DNA of 15,792 nt from SZUA-442 sp035461905 (lineage in GTDB: Bacteria > Actinomycetota > Acidimicrobiia > Spongiisociales > UBA5794): NCBI GenBank assembly GCA_035461905.1, contig DATHUV010000141.1, positions 1 to 15,792 of the forward strand. Direction: 5' to 3'. Below the pieces are notes generated by a model, which worked only from the letters and a program-made list of their open reading frames with translations, was not told the origin of the DNA and searched no databases. Both the position numbers and the translations under genes were made by a program. Each line of letters starts with the position of its first letter. Within the stretch, counting starts at the first letter, position 1. Positions 13,213-15,792 of this stretch are shown in pieces.

Positions 13213-15405
13213 TCAGAAGGGATTCGGGGACCCCGCCGAATCACTGTTGATGCGCTCGCGCTCGGCCGCGGCCGCCTCGATCGCGGTTCGGGCCTCCGGA
13301 ACCGTTGCCATCAGCTGGTCGAACTGGCGCTTGTCGAGCACGAGGAGGGTCGTGATCCCGCGCGCCCTGACACTGGCATTGCGCCGTTGCCGACCAAGCA
13401 GCGCCATCTCCCCAAAGAAGTCGCCATCCTCGAGCCAGGCGATGACTTCCTCGGACGGATCGCCGATATCGCGCACGACCTCGACGACGCCCCGAGCGAT
13501 CACGTAGAAGGAGTCGCCGAGCCCTCCCTGACGGAAGACGATCTCGCCGTCGTCCACCAGTCGGGTCTCGAAAGCGCTCGAGATGTCCTCGAGCACCGGA
13601 AGGTCGAGGTCGGCGAAGAGCGGGATCTTGCGGAGCCGTTCGGGTCGGACACGAGCCGAGAGCCCGTTGGCGCTGACATCGAACCCGTGCTGCTTCGTCC
13701 ACATGGTGCTGAACGGGCCACCCGATCCCAGCAGCGCCTCGAACGTCCCCGTCTCGACCACGACTCCACCGTCGAGCACGACGATGAGGTCGGCCGTCTT
13801 CACCGACTCGAGGCGGTGCGTGACGCTGATCACGGTCCTGCCCTCCCGAAGACGCTCGATCGCCCCGATCAGGTCGGCTTCGGCCTCGGGGTCAAGGCCC
13901 GACGCGACCTCGTCGAGGAGGAGGAGCCTCGGCTCCCTCGCGAGGGCACGCGCGATGCCGACGCGCTGCGTCTCGCCGGTCGACAGGAGCGTTTCGCCAC
14001 TATCGAGCGTCGTTTGCGCCCCGTCGGGAAGGCTGGCAATCACCGATGCGAGACCCGAATCGACGAGGGCGCGACCTACGGACTCGGGCGAACACTCCTC
14101 GTCGCCGAGGGTCACGTTCGCCTCGAGCGTCCCGTCGAACAGGTAGGTGTCCTGGAATGCGACACCGACCATGCGGCGCATCTGATCACCATCGACGGTG
14201 GCGAGGTCGAGCCCATCGACGAGTACCGCGCCCTCCTCGAGGTCGTAGAGGTCGAGCAAGACGCTCAACATGCTGCTCTTCCCGGAGCCGTTCGGCCCGA
14301 CGATCGCCACATAGCTGCGGGCGGGGATCTCGACCGAGACCCCTTTGAGCTGTGGTTCCCGATCGCTGCGGTAACGGAAGACGACGTTCGAGAACGTGAT
14401 GACGGAGTCCATATCGGGAGGCGCCTGGCCGTCCTGACGATCCTCCGCCATCGGCACCGCGAGGAGGGCGTCGATCCTCCGGATCCCGGCCTCGGACTGC
14501 TTGATGCTCGGAAGGACCTCGATGCCGAAGACGCCCGACTCCCAGGCGAACTCGGTGAGAATCGCTGCAAACGCCGCGAAGGCCCCAGGGTCGAGCGAGC
14601 CCGAGAGGGCGAACGAGGCACCGACGCCAATGATCGCCAGCCGTGCGAACTCGACCGCGTACTCCGAGATGACCATCTCCACGCCGATCCTGCCCTCGGC
14701 CTTCTCCGACGCACCCCTGAGCGTCTCCACCTTGAGCGAGAAGCGACGGATCGAGCGATCTCGAAGCGAATAGGCGCGAATGATCTTCTGGGCCCGGAGG
14801 TTCCCCGAGACCTCCTCGAGGACATCGGCGATACGTTGTTTCTCCTCGTCCAACGCAGCCTCGGAGTCCGGAGCGAATCGATACACGAGGTAGACGATGA
14901 TCGGGAGGACGACTACTGAGATGAGCGCGAGGCGGACATCGAGCAGGAACATGACGGGCAGATAGAGGGCCATTGCCGTCAGTGACCTCAGGCCGACGAG
15001 CGGGTTCTTGATGACCCCTTTCGACAGTTCCGCGAGGTCGGTCGAGAAGTGGGAGATGAGGTTCCCGGTCATCGCGCGATCGTGGAATCGAAGGGGAAGC
15101 CATTGGAGGTGCACGAACACGGACGTGCGCACATCGGCCATGATCCTCGAGGTCGCCTTCGCCGAGAGCCGCGCTGCAGTGAAGCCCGCAAGCACGGACA
15201 CGGTGAAGCCGACCAGGAGAACACCGACCACGAACTCGATCGTGACCCCGGGATCTGGCTCGATCACCAGATCGATCACGAATCCAATGGCGAGCGCGAA
15301 CACGAGGGTGAACACGGCACGCAGCATCATCGTCACGACGAGCCCGAAGCCGAGCGCCTTGTGCGGCTTCCAGAACTCGAGTATCCGTCCGAACGTCTTG
15401 AGCAC
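13213..15405 (-). CDS. ABC exporter half-transporter with C-terminal cyclic-nucleotide-binding domain
   Basis: The protein has 730 residues. A six-helix ABC_membrane domain (about 15-310) is followed by an ATPase domain (about 335-570): Walker A GPNGSGKS (370-377), Q418 in AFQDTYLFDG, Walker B LLLLDE (494-499, catalytic E499), SGLD D-loop and switch H530. The signature is LSTGE (474-478) instead of LSGGQ; the ETQR that follows keeps the rest of the motif. A third domain (about 595-705) is cyclic-nucleotide-binding, with cassette FGEMALLGRQRRNASV (664-679), E666 and R675. It should act as a homodimer exporting a lipid or other hydrophobic compound, gated by a cyclic nucleotide. The start is the GTG at 15405 with GGGAGGAC about ten bases upstream. 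A possible -10 box TAGATT is at 15438-15433. It is the first of three leftward genes. The domain calls are firm; substrate and gating are inferred. Confidence 0.92.
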   Translation of the reverse strand: MLKTFGRILEFWKPHKALGFGLVVTMMLRAVFTLVFALAIGFVIDLVIEPDPGVTIEFVVGVLLVGFTVSVLAGFTAARLSAKATSRIMADVRTSVFVHLQWLPLRFHDRAMTGNLISHFSTDLAELSKGVIKNPLVGLRSLTAMALYLPVMFLLDVRLALISVVVLPIIVYLVYRFAPDSEAALDEEKQRIADVLEEVSGNLRAQKIIRAYSLRDRSIRRFSLKVETLRGASEKAEGRIGVEMVISEYAVEFARLAIIGVGASFALSGSLDPGAFAAFAAILTEFAWESGVFGIEVLPSIKQSEAGIRRIDALLAVPMAEDRQDGQAPPDMDSVITFSNVVFRYRSDREPQLKGVSVEIPARSYVAIVGPNGSGKSSMLSVLLDLYDLEEGAVLVDGLDLATVDGDQMRRMVGVAFQDTYLFDGTLEANVTLGDEECSPESVGRALVDSGLASVIASLPDGAQTTLDSGETLLSTGETQRVGIARALAREPRLLLLDEVASGLDPEAEADLIGAIERLREGRTVISVTHRLESVKTADLIVVLDGGVVVETGTFEALLGSGGPFSTMWTKQHGFDVSANGLSARVRPERLRKIPLFADLDLPVLEDISSAFETRLVDDGEIVFRQGGLGDSFYVIARGVVEVVRDIGDPSEEVIAWLEDGDFFGEMALLGRQRRNASVRARGITTLLVLDKRQFDQLMATVPEARTAIEAAAAERERINSDSAGSPNPF

Positions 15406-15432
15406 GCTCCCCCGTCCTCCCGGCGTGGGAGC

Positions 15433-15438
15433 AATCTA
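15433..15438 (-). promoter_or_regulatory. Possible -10 box (TAGATT) of the exporter gene
   Basis: TAGATT on the minus strand would start transcription near 15426 with a leader of about 20 bases that includes GGGAGGAC. No strong -35 is visible. It could serve as the first promoter of the three-gene cyclic-nucleotide set. Confidence 0.38.
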
Positions 15439-15494
15439 CGGGATGCGCAGGCTCCGCACACCGCCACAGGGGGAGAACGTTGCTCACCACGCGG

Positions 15495-15521
15495 GTCCCC
15501 CTCGTCCCCCTCGTCCCCCTT
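15495..15521. repeat. Three tandem 9-base repeats (GTCCCCCTC)
   Basis: Three consecutive units occupy 15495-15503, 15504-15512 and 15513-15521, with only the last base of the third unit changed. They lie in the 255-base divergent region between the exporter and the oxidoreductase genes, where nothing else but the possible promoters and one GCGAGCGGAGCGAGC motif (15592-15606) is seen. Confidence 0.6.
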
Positions 15522-15648
15522 TCAAGGTGTCGCACAATCGCGAAATGCGGAACCAACGGGGAGAAACGCGAACGACCACATCCTGCGACCCGCGAGCGGA
15601 GCGAGCACCGTCCCGTCTCTCGTGGCGGCCGCCTACTGACTGCCTTGC

Positions 15649-15654
15649 TACATT
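15649..15654 (+). promoter_or_regulatory. Possible -10 box (TACATT), leaderless start
   Basis: TACATT ends six bases before the ATG at 15661, the same spacing as the box before the gene at 5764. There is no ribosome binding site between them, so leaderless translation is likely. No -35 is evident. Confidence 0.42.
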
Positions 15655-15660
15655 CGGGGC

Positions 15661-15792
15661 ATGCAGATCGGACTCATCGCGCAGCTCCATGGTCGGCCCG
15701 GATCGGAACTCAACCCTTCCTGGCGGTCGATCGAGGCACTCGCCACGACAGCCGAGGCCGTCGGTTTCGACATGTTCGTGTTCGAGGACGCG
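15661..15792 (+). CDS. N-terminus of a luciferase-like flavin-dependent oxidoreductase (cut by window end)
   Basis: Forty-four residues are visible from the ATG at 15661 to the window edge without a stop. The opening MQIGLIAQ strand, then SIEALATTAEAVGFDMFVFEDA, is the usual first strand, helix and second strand of the LLM-class TIM barrel (bacterial luciferase/F420-dependent family), where AE..GFD is the most conserved early motif. Which cofactor (FMN or F420) and substrate it uses cannot be told from this part. It is transcribed away from the ABC exporter gene and probably uses the TACATT box just upstream. Confidence 0.65.
   Translation, partial: MQIGLIAQLHGRPGSELNPSWRSIEALATTAEAVGFDMFVFEDA

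Noticed and set aside
13387..14919. 510-codon plus-strand open frame opposite the ABC exporter
   Set aside because: Charged, motif-free translation caused by codon bias of the exporter gene on the other strand.

Overview
This is a GC-rich window with frequent GTG starts, strong Shine-Dalgarno sequences on some genes and TAnnnT -10 boxes lying directly against the start codon on others (apparent leaderless genes). Together with the gene families, this suggests an actinobacterium, possibly an uncultured Acidimicrobiia-like lineage. No rRNA or other marker gene is present, so the placement is tentative. No tRNA, CRISPR array, transposase or integrase was recognised.

Left part (1-5463). The 3' end of a membrane-protein gene and a small SAM-dependent methyltransferase read rightward. 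They meet a leftward four-gene set across a 321-base gene-free stretch holding nested G/C-rich inverted repeats. The leftward set is a complete ABC-2 exporter (ATPase, permease, permease; the start and stop codons overlap at both joints), followed after 49 bases by a membrane-anchored alpha/beta hydrolase. It looks like one operon transcribed from about 5485 down to 1205, exporting an unknown lipophilic substrate.

Middle (5464-7440). A 300-base divergent intergenic region is full of short direct and inverted repeats. It is followed by two rightward genes: an 81-residue two-helix membrane protein (apparently leaderless) and a 431-residue secreted cysteine-containing protein with a DUF11/CARDB-like beta domain. 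The second uses A/T-ending codons more than its neighbours. A likely terminator hairpin for it lies inside the 3' coding end of the convergent cyclase gene.

Right part (7447-15405). Three leftward genes, separated by 96-base gaps that each carry a possible promoter, share a cyclic-nucleotide theme. They are an ABC exporter with a C-terminal cyclic-nucleotide-binding domain and a non-canonical LSTGE signature, an NTE/PNPLA6-type patatin phospholipase with an N-terminal cyclic-nucleotide-binding domain, and a 1258-residue protein with two class III cyclase domains, an AAA-type ATPase and a long TPR-like region. The cyclase has the layout of mammalian soluble adenylyl cyclase: metal-binding aspartates only in the first catalytic domain, transition-state Asn/Arg only in the second. 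The simplest reading is a linked signal-and-effector set in which the cyclase makes cAMP (or another cNMP) and the lipase and exporter respond to it, acting on membrane lipids or export. This is the most interesting part of the window. The last 132 bases begin a divergent gene for a luciferase-like flavin-dependent oxidoreductase.
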